A stretch of 64,000 nucleotides of DNA from Flavobacterium sp. (GTDB lineage Bacteria; Bacteroidota; Bacteroidia; Flavobacteriales; Flavobacteriaceae), in assembly GCF_027490375.1 (NCBI RefSeq), contig NZ_JAIXYH010000069.1:1-64000 (forward strand), read 5' to 3'. Both the position numbers and the translations under genes were made by a program. Positions 1-9,595 of the stretch are shown in pieces (positions within the stretch are counted from its first letter, which is position 1; every line of letters begins with the position of its first letter). The notes under the pieces are model-generated. The model saw only the letters and a program-made list of their open reading frames with translations, did not search any database and was not told where the DNA came from.

Positions 1-127
1 CGGCGACCTCAGAAGCCCCGCCGCAGCGATGCCGAACGGTTTGAAACAAACGCGCTTGAAGTGAAAGGCCCGGCCCGAAGCCTCTCCATTATTTCCACTA
101 AACTGGCGAGGGGCTGCCCAAATAAAA
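1..127 (-). repeat. GC-rich intergenic repeat, divergent TTTGGGC-headed copy
   Basis: Read on the minus strand, this stretch begins TTTATTTGGGCAGC and is followed by a GC-rich segment containing GTTTAGTGGAA and GGGCCGGGC. These short blocks recur in the better conserved copies near 11.9, 24.8 and 27.8 kb. It lies directly downstream of rplT and is cut by the window edge. No gene is seen in it. Confidence 0.5.
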
Positions 128-206
128 AATCGGGAAAAGAAAAATGATTTGACGCTGATTGAAAAAAAATCAACATTGTAAAAAAGATTTCGAAAAGCCA
201 TAAACG

Positions 207-234
207 AAAAAAGACCTGCTATTGCAAGTCTTTT
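207..234 (-). terminator. Rho-independent terminator after rplT
   Basis: On the minus strand, AAAAGAC and GTCTTTT form a hairpin just downstream of the rplT stop codon, followed by a T-rich run. It would end the thrS-infC-rpmI-rplT transcript. Confidence 0.6.
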
Positions 235-258
235 CCGGTAAGTCAATATATTAAACGT

Positions 259-603
259 TTATTTTACTTTGTTCAGAATAGCTTTGAAAGCTTCAGGATG
301 ATTCATCGCTAAATCAGCTAGAACTTTACGGTTAAGTTCGATTCCGGCTGCTTTTACCTTTCCGATAAATTGCGAATAGCTCATTCCCTCCAATCGTGCA
401 CCCGCGTTGATACGCATGATCCATAGAGAACGGAAATTTCTCTTCTTTTGTTTACGATCTCTGTACGAATACAACATCGCTTTCTCGACAGCATTCTTAG
501 CAACTGTCCAAACGTTCTTTCTGCGACCAAAGAAACCTTTGGCCTGCTTCATCATTTTTTTTCTTCGTGCTCTTTTAGCAACCGAATTTACTGATCTTGG
601 CAT
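259..603 (-). CDS. rplT: 50S ribosomal protein L20
   Basis: L20 binds 23S rRNA early in assembly of the large ribosomal subunit. The 114-residue product has the family's usual length. It has the strongly basic N-terminal extension ([14 protein letters not shown], then [16 protein letters not shown]) and the conserved core [19 protein letters not shown]. It is the last gene of the conserved infC-rpmI-rplT cluster, with thrS upstream, and a hairpin terminator follows. In other bacteria L20 represses this operon by binding its mRNA leader; no such structure was established here. The identification is secure. Confidence 0.98.
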   Translation of the reverse strand: MPRSVNSVAKRARRKKMMKQAKGFFGRRKNVWTVAKNAVEKAMLYSYRDRKQKKRNFRSLWIMRINAGARLEGMSYSQFIGKVKAAGIELNRKVLADLAMNHPEAFKAILNKVK

Positions 604-696
604 AATTTAATGTTTTTTTGTAGCAGGCGCTCGGCTTTCGAGACTTAATGGCCATACTCCATGGTTTAAAAATAATTTAACCTCGCAATTCTAGAA

Positions 697-894
697 TTAA
701 ACAATTCTCAATTGCTCCTTCACGCTTCGAAGATCACTAGTGTGAACTAAAGCTGAATGCGTAAGCGCTAACTTACGTTTCTTCGACTTTTTAGTCAGGA
801 TGTGGCTTTTGAAAGCGTGTTTCCTTTTGATTTTACCTGAGCCAGTAACTTTGAATCGTTTCTTAGCCGAGGATTTGGTTTTCATTTTAGGCAT
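697..894 (-). CDS. rpmI: 50S ribosomal protein L35
   Basis: L35 is a small basic protein of the large ribosomal subunit. The 65 residues begin [20 protein letters not shown], a hallmark of the family, and continue with [21 protein letters not shown]. Length and position between infC (37 bases upstream) and rplT (93 bases downstream) match the conserved translation operon. Nothing unusual is visible. Confidence 0.98.
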   Translation of the reverse strand: MPKMKTKSSAKKRFKVTGSGKIKRKHAFKSHILTKKSKKRKLALTHSALVHTSDLRSVKEQLRIV

Positions 895-931
895 AATTTC
901 CTAAGGATTAAATTGACTTACTATTATTGTG

Positions 932-1492
932 TTATTGCTTCTTTTTCTTAGGAGCAATAAATAAAATCATTCTTTTACCTTCAAGAACCGGCATGGCTTC
1001 CACCTTTCCGTATTCTTCCAAATCTTGCGCTAAACGAAGTAGCAAAATTTGTCCTTGATCCTTGTAGATAATCGATCTTCCTTTAAAAAATACAAAGGCT
1101 TTCAGCTTTGCACCTTCTTTCAGGAATTTTTCAGCATTTTTGCGCTTAAATTCATAATCGTGCTCGTCGGTTTGTGGTCCGAAACGAATTTCTTTCACCA
1201 CCACCTGCGTCGATTTTGCCTTTAAAGCTTTTTCGCGTTTCTTTTGTTCGTAAATGAACTTTTTATAGTCCATGATTTTACAAACCGGTGGAACTGCGTT
1301 GGGTGAAATCTCAACTAAATCAAGCTCTTGCTCGTCGGCCATGCGAAGCGCATCGGATAATTTGTAAACGCCCGTTTCAATGTTTTCGCCTACTAGACGA
1401 ACTTCCTGAATACCACGGATGTTGTTGTTGATGCGGTGTGCATCTTTCTTTTCGACCCTGGGTTGATACCCTCTGTTGTTTCTAATTGCTAT
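932..1492 (-). CDS. infC: Translation initiation factor IF-3, probable AUA (or AUU) start
   Basis: IF-3 binds the 30S subunit and enforces start-codon selection. From the first in-frame ATG (at 1342) the product would be only 136 residues and lack most of the N-terminal domain. Upstream, the same frame stays open to a TAA at 1496-1498. It encodes typical IF-3 N-terminal sequence, including [18 protein letters not shown] and [20 protein letters not shown]. No ATG, GTG or TTG occurs there, so the likely start is ATA at 1490-1492 (AIRNN follows) or ATT at 1484-1486. This gives about 186 residues, close to the usual length. In E. coli infC starts at AUU and IF-3 represses its own rare-codon start, so similar autocontrol is inferred. 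thrS ends 17 bases upstream; rpmI follows. Confidence 0.9.
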   Translation of the reverse strand: MAIRNNRGYQPRVEKKDAHRINNNIRGIQEVRLVGENIETGVYKLSDALRMADEQELDLVEISPNAVPPVCKIMDYKKFIYEQKKREKALKAKSTQVVVKEIRFGPQTDEHDYEFKRKNAEKFLKEGAKLKAFVFFKGRSIIYKDQGQILLLRLAQDLEEYGKVEAMPVLEGKRMILFIAPKKKKQ

Positions 1493-1509
1493 GACTTAAA
1501 TATTTTAAA

Positions 1510-3462
1510 TTAAACGTTGAATGTTTTTAATGTTTTTGCGATTTCCTCGTTAACAACTGCTGCAAATTCATCGATACTCATCTTGATATTTTCACGAGAT
1601 TGTTGCACTCTGCTGCGAACTGAAACAGTATTCGACTGTGCTTCTTCCTCGCCAACGATAAGCATGAACGGATATTTTTGCAACTCGGCTTCGCGAATTT
1701 TCTTGCCAATCGTTTCGTTGCGATTGTCAATTAGGGCGCGAATTTCGTGATTTTCGAGCAACTGTAAAACTTTTTTCGCATAATTTTCATATTTCTCGCT
1801 AAGACACAAGATGATAGCCTGCTCTGGAATTAACCACAACGGCAAGTTTCCTGCTGTGTGTTCTAGCAAGATTGCGATGAAACGTTCCATCGAACCAAAC
1901 GGTGCACGGTGAATCATTACTGGGCGATGCAACTCGTTATCTGCTCCTTTGTACGTCAGATCGAAACGCTCCGGCAAGTTGTAATCTACTTGTATGGTAC
2001 CTAATTGCCAGTGTCTGCCCAACGCATCTTTTACCATGAAATCGAGCTTCGGACCGTAGAAAGCCGCCTCGCCGTATGCCACAACAGTATTCAGCTGCTT
2101 ATCGGCTGTTGCTTTGATGATGGCCGCTTCTGCCTTCTCCCAGTTTTCGTTACTACCAATGTATTTTTCTGGTTTTTCTGGATCGCGCAACGAAATTTGT
2201 GCTGTAAAATTCTCAAATCCTAAAGACCCAAAAACGTACAAGACCAAATCGATTACATTCTTAAATTCGGCATCCAATTGGTCTGGCGTACAAAATATGT
2301 GCGCATCATCTTGGGTAAATCCGCGTACACGAGTTAAACCGTGCAATTCGCCACTTTGTTCGTAGCGGTACACCGTTCCAAATTCGGCATAACGTTTCGG
2401 TAAATCTTTGTACGACCAAGGTTTTACGTTGTACATTTCGCAGTGGTGCGGACAATTCATTGGCTTCAATAAAAACTCCTCACCTTCAGCTGGTGTGTGA
2501 ATGGGCTGAAAACTATCGGCACCGTATTTCGCGTAATGCCCGGAAGTTACATAGAGTTCCTTTTGCCCAATATGTGGCGAAACTACTTGCTCGTAACCTG
2601 CTTTCTTTTGTGCTTTCTTTAAAAACTGCTCTAAACGTTCGCGTAAAGCAGCACCTTTAGGCAACCACAAAGGCAAGCCTTGTCCAACACGCGGCGAAAA
2701 CGTAAACAAATCCAATTCCTTACCAAGCTTTCGGTGGTCGCGACGTTTCGCTTCTTCCAACAGCTCTAAATAATCGGTTAGATCTTTTTGTTTTGGAAAC
2801 GATATCCCGTAAACACGCGTTAATTGCTTATTTTTCTCGTCGCCGCGCCAATACGCACCGGCAACGCTCATGATTTTCATCGCTTTAATCAAGCCTGTAT
2901 TTGGAATATGACCACCGCGACACAAATCGGTAAACGAGCTGTGATCGCAAAATGTAATGGTTCCGTCTTCCAAATTCTCGATCAATTCTACTTTATACGG
3001 ATTGTTCTCTGCTTTATAGAAGGCCAACGCATCGGCTTTAGTTGCCGAACGCATTTTGAATTCGTGCTTTTCGCGTGCAATTTCCAGTACGCGATCCTCA
3101 ACTTTTTTAAAGTCGGCATCGGTAATACGCGATTCGCCAAAATCAACATCATAGTAAAATCCGTTTTCAATCGCCGGACCTATAGTTAATTTAGCATCTG
3201 GAAAAAATTCGAGTATCGCTTGCGCCATCACGTGCGAGGTCGAATGCCAAAAAGCTTTTTTTCCTTCGGCATCGTTCCAAGTGTAAAGTACCAGCTTCCC
3301 ATCGGTGGTTAGCGGCGTGGTCGTTTCAATCGTCGTTCCATCAAAAGATGCTGAAATAACGTTGCGTGCCAAACCTTCGCTGATGCTTTTCGCCACATCA
3401 AGCGCGCTAACTCCGGACTCGTAATCTCTAACCGAGCCGTCGGGAAGTGTAATGTGAATCAT
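1510..3462 (-). CDS. thrS: Threonyl-tRNA synthetase
   Basis: This enzyme charges tRNA-Thr with threonine in the cytoplasm. The 650-residue protein has the standard order: an N-terminal TGS domain (about 1-60), an editing/SAD domain with the metal-binding segment [14 protein letters not shown], and the class II core. The core contains the zinc-ligand segment [11 protein letters not shown], motif 2 ([17 protein letters not shown]) and motif 3 ([18 protein letters not shown]). A C-terminal anticodon-binding domain follows. It is the first gene of the thrS-infC-rpmI-rplT operon. A flavobacterial-type promoter lies just upstream of its ATG. Confidence 0.98.
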   Translation of the reverse strand: MIHITLPDGSVRDYESGVSALDVAKSISEGLARNVISASFDGTTIETTTPLTTDGKLVLYTWNDAEGKKAFWHSTSHVMAQAILEFFPDAKLTIGPAIENGFYYDVDFGESRITDADFKKVEDRVLEIAREKHEFKMRSATKADALAFYKAENNPYKVELIENLEDGTITFCDHSSFTDLCRGGHIPNTGLIKAMKIMSVAGAYWRGDEKNKQLTRVYGISFPKQKDLTDYLELLEEAKRRDHRKLGKELDLFTFSPRVGQGLPLWLPKGAALRERLEQFLKKAQKKAGYEQVVSPHIGQKELYVTSGHYAKYGADSFQPIHTPAEGEEFLLKPMNCPHHCEMYNVKPWSYKDLPKRYAEFGTVYRYEQSGELHGLTRVRGFTQDDAHIFCTPDQLDAEFKNVIDLVLYVFGSLGFENFTAQISLRDPEKPEKYIGSNENWEKAEAAIIKATADKQLNTVVAYGEAAFYGPKLDFMVKDALGRHWQLGTIQVDYNLPERFDLTYKGADNELHRPVMIHRAPFGSMERFIAILLEHTAGNLPLWLIPEQAIILCLSEKYENYAKKVLQLLENHEIRALIDNRNETIGKKIREAELQKYPFMLIVGEEEAQSNTVSVRSRVQQSRENIKMSIDEFAAVVNEEIAKTLKTFNV

Positions 3463-3483
3463 AATTTTTTAAAATTTAACGTG

Positions 3484-3513
3484 CAAAGATAGCCAATGCG
3501 CGGAAGCAAACAA
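3484..3513 (-). promoter_or_regulatory. Bacteroidota-type promoter for the thrS operon
   Basis: On the minus strand, TATCTTTG (3484-3491) matches the TAnnTTTG -7 consensus. A TTG (3511-3513) lies 19 bases further upstream, as in Flavobacterium promoters. It sits 22 bases before the thrS ATG. The rest of 3514-3836 shows nothing else recognisable. Confidence 0.6.
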
Positions 3514-3836
3514 GATGAATTTGATTTATTAATTAAGGCCTTTTGAAGAAAAAAGGTTGTTTGAAAAGGAAATCGAAACGCAGCGATTTAGGTTTTGTTT
3601 TACAAGCTGTTTTGCAGCTAAAAAATCGTAAAAAAAAGATCTTCATCGAAATACAGTCTAATACAAAACCAAATTGCGTTGATTCTTTTAAGTAAACGTA
3701 TTACTTAAAACATTTATTTACAATACTATAGAGATATTCGTAGCCAAAGAAGTTGTTATCTCTAAAAAAAATGCTGTTAAAATTGGCAACCTTTTAACAA
3801 TCGTTACGTCTAAAGAGTAACCAAGATAAACAAATT

Positions 3837-4217
3837 ATGAAAAAATGGCTATTCATTCTCACTTGCGTTGCACTTTTTAGCTGCGACGATGATGAAAACT
3901 CCCCAATTAAGGAAGAGATTGTTGGTTTATGGCGTGTGGAAAGTGCGGTTATCTACGGCGATATTGCTGCGATAGTTCCGTATGATTGCCAAGTTACTTT
4001 CGATTTGATAAATCAGACGGTGACTTTCGATGAAGATTTTAACTTACCTGAATTTTCAATTCCCGGTAATTCGTACGATATCACAGGAAATGGTGCTCAG
4101 CTAAACTTCAATAACAAAACTTTTGGGTATTATTTCGAAAACAATAAGTTAATTCTGAACAACAATCCTCCAAATCAGGATGCCAAACCGGTAATTACTT
4201 TAGGACGAATTGAATAA
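3837..4217 (+). CDS. Small lipoprotein, lipocalin-like
   Basis: This 126-residue protein starts with a lipoprotein signal, MKKWLFILTCVALFSC, with Cys16 followed by an acidic DDDEN stretch. That stretch is typical of surface-exposed Bacteroidota lipoproteins. The mature part begins EEIVGLWRVESAV, a pattern seen at the first strand of lipocalin-like small lipoproteins. The rest looks beta-rich and ends at VITLGRIE. The function is unknown. It stands alone, convergent with the isoaspartyl peptidase gene, whose stop is 10 bases away. Confidence 0.75.
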   Translation: MKKWLFILTCVALFSCDDDENSPIKEEIVGLWRVESAVIYGDIAAIVPYDCQVTFDLINQTVTFDEDFNLPEFSIPGNSYDITGNGAQLNFNNKTFGYYFENNKLILNNNPPNQDAKPVITLGRIE

Positions 4218-4227
4218 GCAAAATTAG

Positions 4228-5070
4228 CTAGTCGAAAATATCTTCTTCGATGCCGTCGAAAACAGCATAAACCATCTTCGGATGTGAATCTAAATGGAAG
4301 CTGTTGCCGTTGGCGTCCAGAACAATAGCTCCGGCAAAACCATCAAAAGCCTTTAATTCGTTGAAGGTTTTTTTTGTGGCTTCTTCCACCGAAAAGCCGT
4401 CGGTTACGCGAGTAACAATTTTTGCAGCGACCGCTCCGCTAACAATGTCTTCGCCAACTCCGGTTAAGCTAACGGCGGCGACAGAAGTAGCAAAATTACC
4501 GGCAACAGTAGCCGAATCGGAAATGCGACCGGGAATTTCAAAACCTTTTCCGCCGGTCGATGTCGCGGCTGCTAAGCGTCCGTTTGCATCTAAAGCCACG
4601 CAACCTACGGTGCCCAAACCTTTGCTTTGTAGTTTCGCTTCGTACTCGTTCCGACGTTGTGGAATTTCCGTAGAAAAAACCTCAAATCCCTTCTGGCGTG
4701 CATAGCGTGTAGCCGGTTCGCCACCCAACACACGATCGTCTTCTTGCATCAGTACCAAGGCAACCTCAATCGGATTCTTCACTTCTTCGATATTAATAAC
4801 ACCGCTAAACTTCTGGGTTGTTCCGTCCATTAAAGAAGCGCTCATCCGAATTTTACCATCGGCTTGAATTTGCGAACCAATTCCCGCATTAAACAACGGA
4901 TCATCTTCCAATAACTTAACGGCAAAAACCACCGTTTCCAGAGCCGAATGTGTTTGCAAATAATCGAAAGCTTTGCGAACAATTTGCTGTAAAGCGGCTT
5001 GCTTGCGCTGTTTGGTGCCGTCGTCGGTAGCCGATTCTGAAAAAAAACCTCCGTGAATAAGTACTTTCAT
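4228..5070 (-). CDS. Isoaspartyl peptidase / plant-type L-asparaginase (Ntn hydrolase)
   Basis: This is a member of the Ntn-hydrolase family that cleaves itself to expose a catalytic Thr and hydrolyses beta-aspartyl dipeptides and sometimes asparagine. The 280 residues contain the N-terminal HGGFF, NAGIGS (61-66) and the autocleavage segment GLGTVGCVAL with the nucleophile at Thr154. TSTGGKGFEIPGRISDSA and GEDIV follow. It has no secretion signal, so it should be cytoplasmic. It lies one base downstream of cyanophycinase on the same strand. It would finish the job by splitting the beta-Asp-Arg dipeptides released from cyanophycin into Asp and Arg. The family is clear; the exact substrate is inferred from the neighbours. 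Confidence 0.92.
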   Translation of the reverse strand: MKVLIHGGFFSESATDDGTKQRKQAALQQIVRKAFDYLQTHSALETVVFAVKLLEDDPLFNAGIGSQIQADGKIRMSASLMDGTTQKFSGVINIEEVKNPIEVALVLMQEDDRVLGGEPATRYARQKGFEVFSTEIPQRRNEYEAKLQSKGLGTVGCVALDANGRLAAATSTGGKGFEIPGRISDSATVAGNFATSVAAVSLTGVGEDIVSGAVAAKIVTRVTDGFSVEEATKKTFNELKAFDGFAGAIVLDANGNSFHLDSHPKMVYAVFDGIEEDIFD

Positions 5071-5071
5071 A

Positions 5072-5974
5072 TTAATCGACAGCTGGTCCTAAATCGGCAG
5101 CATATTGCGAATCGCGAATATGCATCTTATAGGTATTTAAGTCAAACGTATCGTTCATACTCATTACATGCGTCACCAAATGGTTGATCGAAATGGGTTG
5201 TCCGAGTTCTACTTGTGTTAAGTTGGTGTCTTTTATTTCGCGACCGTCGACAAGAATAACCAGTCCGCTGCCAATCGCTTCCATTTCCTTGTTATTCTTA
5301 ATCAACAAGCCGGTATCTTCTCCCAGACCAATTCCCAGAACTTTCGGATTGCCCACGACAGCTTGAAACAGTCGGCCAATTCTACCTCGTTGTACAAAAT
5401 GTGTATCGATAATTACGCCGTCAATCAGTCCTAATCCGCTGGTAATCTTCACTTCTCCTTTCAACAAAGCTTCTGAACTACTTCCTTGATAAATCATATT
5501 GTTCGACGCCGCTGCCGCTCCCGCTGAAGTTCCTGCATAGATAAAATCTTCATTCACGTATTTATCCAAAATGATTTCGTGCAAGGGCGTTCCTCCTAAA
5601 ATTGATGTTAATCGCAATTGATCGCCACCTGTAAACATCAAAACATCGGCGTTCTTAATACGTCGCAAAACATCTTCATCACTCGCCATTTCGCGCTTTT
5701 CGATATGCAAAACATCGACATTCGAAGCGCCTAAATACTGCAACGCTTTTACATATTCGGGCCCGATTTCACGCGGAATCTTTGAAGCTGTAGTGATCAC
5801 TTCAACGCGACTATCGCTTTTGTGCTTGGACTCATTGATAATACGACGCAAAATTCCGGTTTCAAAAAAGTTCAGGTTGTTGGCAACGTTTTTATCGAAA
5901 TCCGTTTCGGTAAAACTGCCCTTATCGACAGCTCCTCCAATGATGATTAATTTTCCTTTAATATCCATAGTCAT
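5072..5974 (-). CDS. cphB: Cyanophycinase
   Basis: Cyanophycinase is a peptidase-S51-type serine exopeptidase that breaks the polymer cyanophycin into beta-Asp-Arg dipeptides. The 300-residue protein shows GKLIIIGGAVDKG at the N-terminus, FTGGDQLRL (115-122) and the nucleophile elbow YAGTSAGAAA with Ser150. The family segment DTHFVQRGRIGRLF and GIGLGEDTGLLI follow. No signal peptide is seen, so it is the intracellular type. An alternative start is Met3. It lies upstream of the isoaspartyl peptidase gene in the same operon and divergent from cphA, whose product it degrades. Confidence 0.95.
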   Translation of the reverse strand: MTMDIKGKLIIIGGAVDKGSFTETDFDKNVANNLNFFETGILRRIINESKHKSDSRVEVITTASKIPREIGPEYVKALQYLGASNVDVLHIEKREMASDEDVLRRIKNADVLMFTGGDQLRLTSILGGTPLHEIILDKYVNEDFIYAGTSAGAAAASNNMIYQGSSSEALLKGEVKITSGLGLIDGVIIDTHFVQRGRIGRLFQAVVGNPKVLGIGLGEDTGLLIKNNKEMEAIGSGLVILVDGREIKDTNLTQVELGQPISINHLVTHVMSMNDTFDLNTYKMHIRDSQYAADLGPAVD

Positions 5975-6220
5975 TCGTGAACGGTAAAAGTAGAAAAATA
6001 GGGTTTTAAAAGATTTTGCAAATTGAATTTTTTACAATTGCCTGGTACTCATAGAGTAAGATTGAGATGGTAGAAGATTTTTAACTAAAAACGAAGTAAT
6101 TCGTATGAGAATTTTACGAAGTAAGTTAGGAGTACTTTACTTTTTGGATAAAATTCCGTTAATTTAGAGCACAGAAGTGCTAAAGACACACTGCACCAAA
6201 CTAACCAAAACTGTAGACAT

Positions 6221-8845
6221 ATGAAGATATTGAAAATTCAAGCGTTGCGTGGACCGAACATTTGGAGTGTTCAAAGAAAGAAACTCATTCAAATGCGTTT
6301 GGATTTGGAAGAAATGGAAGAATTTCCAACCAATAAAATTCCTGGATTTCGCGAACGTATTGAAAAGCTAATCCCAACTATGATTGAGCACCGTTGTTCG
6401 GAAGGAACACGCGGTGGTTTCTTTTCACGAATCGATCGCGGCACTTGGATGGGACACGTTATCGAACACATTGCGCTCGAAATTCAAACGCTGGCAGGTA
6501 TGGAAACTGGCTTTGGAAGAACTCGCGAAACCAAAACGCCTGGGACATACAATGTAGTTTTTTCCTATACCGAAGAAAACGTGGGTATGTACGCCGCTGA
6601 AGCTTCAGTACGAATTGCCGAAGCTTTAATCGCAGGAACCGACTACAATATAGAAGCAGACATCCAAAAAATGAGAGAAATTAGAGAACGGGTGCGACTC
6701 GGGCCTAGTACTGGGAGCATTGTGGAGGAAGCTGTTTCACGTGATATACCATGGATTCGTCTCGGTACAAATTCACTCGTACAGTTGGGATACGGCGTCA
6801 ATCAAATGCGCTTTCAGGCAACGATAACTCAGAAAACAAGCCATATTGCCGTAGATATTGCCTGCAACAAGGAAGAAACCAAACGAATGCTCGAAATGGC
6901 GAGTATTCCTGTGGCTAGCGGTGCCATTTGTGTAGACGAAGAAGATCTACAAAACGTCATTAAAAAAATTGGTTATCCAATTGTCTTGAAACCGCTCGAC
7001 GGAAACCACGGTAAAGGTGCGTCGATAAACGTAAAAACATACGAAGAAGCCGTTGCTGGTTTGGCTTTTGCACAGAAGTATTCGCGAAAAGTAATCGTTG
7101 AGAAATTCATATCGGGCTTCGATTTTCGGGTGTTGGTAATCGACAATAAACTGGTAGCAGCTGCCAAAAGAGTTCCTGCAAATGTGGTAGGAAATGGCGT
7201 TGATAGCATCGAAAAGCTTATTGAAGAAACGAATAAAGATCCGCGTCGGGGCTACGGACATGAAAACGTACTTACGCAAATCGACGTTGATCGCGATACG
7301 CTCGATTTACTCGAAAAACTCGGTTATACTTTGCAAACCGTACCAAAGAATGGCGAAATTGTGTATTTGAAATCGACTGCAAACCTTTCTACCGGAGGTA
7401 CTTCAGTAGATGTTACCGATATGATGCACCCGGAAAACATTTTCCTAGCTGAGCGTATTTCCCGAGTAATTGGTTTAGATATCTGTGGAATCGATATTAT
7501 GGCTGAAAATCTGACACAGCCATTAAAAGAAAACGGCGGTTGTATTTTGGAAGTGAACGCCGCGCCCGGATTCCGTATGCACTTGGCGCCCAGCGAAGGA
7601 CTACCGCGAAACGTGGCGGCACCGGTAATCGATATGCTGTATCCGCCTGGAAAACCCTCACGTATCCCCATCATTGCAATAACGGGTACCAATGGTAAAA
7701 CAACAACGACGCGCTTAATTGCACATATTGTTAAAAACAACGGATTTAAAGTTGGTTTCACCACATCGGACGGTATTTATATTCAAAACCACATGATGGA
7801 AAAAGGCGATACAACAGGACCGCTTTCTGCTGAATACATTTTAAAAGATCCAACGGTAGAGTTTGCCGTTTTGGAGACAGCGCGCGGTGGAATTCTGCGC
7901 AGCGGATTAGGCTTTAGCCGTTGCGACATTGCCATCATAACCAATATTCAAGAAGATCATTTGGGCTTAAACGATATTCACAACTTAGACGATTTGGCAC
8001 GTGTGAAAAGTACAGTAGTTCGAAGTGTGAAAAAAGACGGTTGGGCTATTTTGAACGCCGACGATCCACAATGTGTGAAAATTGCCAATGAACTTACTTG
8101 CCAGATTGCGTGGTTTAGCATGGACGAAGAGTCGGAACACGCGAAGCGATTGAGTAAAGAAGGAAAAATTGTGGCTGTTTACGAAAACGGATTTGTCACC
8201 ATTAAAAAAGGGGAATGGAAGATTCGTGTAGAACGCGCCACTTTAGTTCCGCTGACCATGGGTGGAAAAGCAAAATTTATGATCGCGAACGTTTTGGCGG
8301 CAACGCTGGCAAGTTATCTGTGGGGATTCAAAACCGAAGACATCAGCTTATCATTGCAAACTTTTATTCCGAGTGCCGCACAAACTCCTGGACGAATGAA
8401 TATTTTCGACTTCAAGAAGTTTAAGGTTATGATCGACTTTGCGCACAATCCAGCGGGATATCGCGGAGTAGAAGATTTTTTAAGTACTGTAGATGCTACC
8501 AAGAAAATTGGGATCATTGCAGGCGTTGGCGATCGTCGGGATGAAGATATTCGCGAATGCGCAACCATCGCAGCACGTATGTTCGACCATATCATTATTA
8601 GACAAGAAAAGCACTTGCGCGGAAGAACAGCAGAAGAAATCAACGGACTAATCTTGGAAGGAATTAATGCCGCAGGCAAAGTGGTGACCTACGAATTGAT
8701 TGACAAAGAAGTTGAAGCCATACGACATGCAATAAACTCGGCAGCAGAAGGAAGTTTCATCACGGCTTTAAGTGATGTGGTGACCAATGCAATCGACATT
8801 GTACAGCAATATCTGGACAAAGAAAATGAGGACGGACGCGCATAA
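6221..8845 (+). CDS. cphA: Cyanophycin synthetase
   Basis: CphA makes the storage polymer multi-L-arginyl-poly-L-aspartate in an ATP-dependent, non-ribosomal way. The 874 residues have the full CphA1 layout. An N-terminal domain (about 1-160) comes first. An ATP-grasp domain (about 200-480) contains YPIVLKPLDGNHGKG and ILEVNAAPGFRMH. A Mur-ligase-like domain has the P-loop ITGTNGKTTTTRL near residue 490 and DFAHNPAGYRGV. The 246-base gap to divergent cphB probably holds both promoters. The gene overlaps the next membrane-protein gene by 20 bases. With cphB and the isoaspartyl peptidase it forms a complete make-and-break cycle for a nitrogen store. Confidence 0.97.
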   Translation: MKILKIQALRGPNIWSVQRKKLIQMRLDLEEMEEFPTNKIPGFRERIEKLIPTMIEHRCSEGTRGGFFSRIDRGTWMGHVIEHIALEIQTLAGMETGFGRTRETKTPGTYNVVFSYTEENVGMYAAEASVRIAEALIAGTDYNIEADIQKMREIRERVRLGPSTGSIVEEAVSRDIPWIRLGTNSLVQLGYGVNQMRFQATITQKTSHIAVDIACNKEETKRMLEMASIPVASGAICVDEEDLQNVIKKIGYPIVLKPLDGNHGKGASINVKTYEEAVAGLAFAQKYSRKVIVEKFISGFDFRVLVIDNKLVAAAKRVPANVVGNGVDSIEKLIEETNKDPRRGYGHENVLTQIDVDRDTLDLLEKLGYTLQTVPKNGEIVYLKSTANLSTGGTSVDVTDMMHPENIFLAERISRVIGLDICGIDIMAENLTQPLKENGGCILEVNAAPGFRMHLAPSEGLPRNVAAPVIDMLYPPGKPSRIPIIAITGTNGKTTTTRLIAHIVKNNGFKVGFTTSDGIYIQNHMMEKGDTTGPLSAEYILKDPTVEFAVLETARGGILRSGLGFSRCDIAIITNIQEDHLGLNDIHNLDDLARVKSTVVRSVKKDGWAILNADDPQCVKIANELTCQIAWFSMDEESEHAKRLSKEGKIVAVYENGFVTIKKGEWKIRVERATLVPLTMGGKAKFMIANVLAATLASYLWGFKTEDISLSLQTFIPSAAQTPGRMNIFDFKKFKVMIDFAHNPAGYRGVEDFLSTVDATKKIGIIAGVGDRRDEDIRECATIAARMFDHIIIRQEKHLRGRTAEEINGLILEGINAAGKVVTYELIDKEVEAIRHAINSAAEGSFITALSDVVTNAIDIVQQYLDKENEDGRA

Positions 8846-9530
8846 CCGACCCATTCCGGAGCTGATTTCCTACAAACTGCTTCGGAAAATGGTGGGTTGC
8901 ATCGGATTTTTATTACCGATTGTGCTGTATGTAGGAGTTATAGTCGAGAAACTCTGGCTCAACCGAACCGAACATTTAGGTTTGATTGAGAATTTGAATT
9001 TCTTTAAACCCGAAAGTTCGATAAGCTTTTACTATTACAGCATCATGGGAAATGTTTTTGTAGGCATGGTAACAGCAATTGCCATTTTTTTGTTTGCTTA
9101 CAAAGGACACGAAAAGGATCCAACCGATTTAATGTCGGATAACGTAGCGGGAAACTTTGCTTGTGTTTTTGCACTTGGCGTTGCGTTTTTTCCTTGTAAT
9201 TTTTGTCCGGCAATAGAAACGATTTCGGGTACAATTCACATAGTTTGTGCTTTCTTGTTTTTTAGTACACTTGCTTACTTTTCGTTGGTGATTTTTACCA
9301 AATTCAAGAATGCTGTTACGCCTAAAAAGCTAATTCGAAATAAAATCTATAAGCGCTGCGGTTATACAATAATCGCAGCGCTTGGTTTTTTAGCTCTGGA
9401 AATGATTCCTGCTGTTCGAGATCTTACCAGCCCAACCATCTATTTTTGGGCTTGGGAAGTGGTTGCACTCTGGGCATTTGCCTTTGCTTGGTTGGTTAAA
9501 GGCGATTATTTTAAACGCTATGCCGATTAA
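8826..9530 (+). CDS. Multi-pass membrane protein of unknown function
   Basis: This 234-residue hydrophobic protein has about six membrane segments, for example VGCIGFLLPIVLYVGVIV, NVFVGMVTAIAIFLFAYKG and FACVFALGVAFFPCNFC. The Met at 8826 is preferred over an in-frame Met at 8787, because the product then starts MRTDAHNRPIPELISYK and overlaps cphA by only 20 bases. Such an overlap suggests coupled translation with cphA. A short CNFC motif sits at a predicted membrane face. I do not recognise the family with confidence. A role linked to cyanophycin is only suggested by position. Confidence 0.75.
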   Translation: MRTDAHNRPIPELISYKLLRKMVGCIGFLLPIVLYVGVIVEKLWLNRTEHLGLIENLNFFKPESSISFYYYSIMGNVFVGMVTAIAIFLFAYKGHEKDPTDLMSDNVAGNFACVFALGVAFFPCNFCPAIETISGTIHIVCAFLFFSTLAYFSLVIFTKFKNAVTPKKLIRNKIYKRCGYTIIAALGFLALEMIPAVRDLTSPTIYFWAWEVVALWAFAFAWLVKGDYFKRYAD

Positions 9531-9595
9531 ACAATACGCCTAATTATCTTTGGCATTGTTGTACTAAACAAATTTTGACATTCAATTTTATAGAA

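Noticed and set aside
604..696. L20-binding leader or pseudoknot in the translation operon
   Set aside because: Known in other bacteria, but no convincing structure could be drawn by eye here or between thrS and infC.
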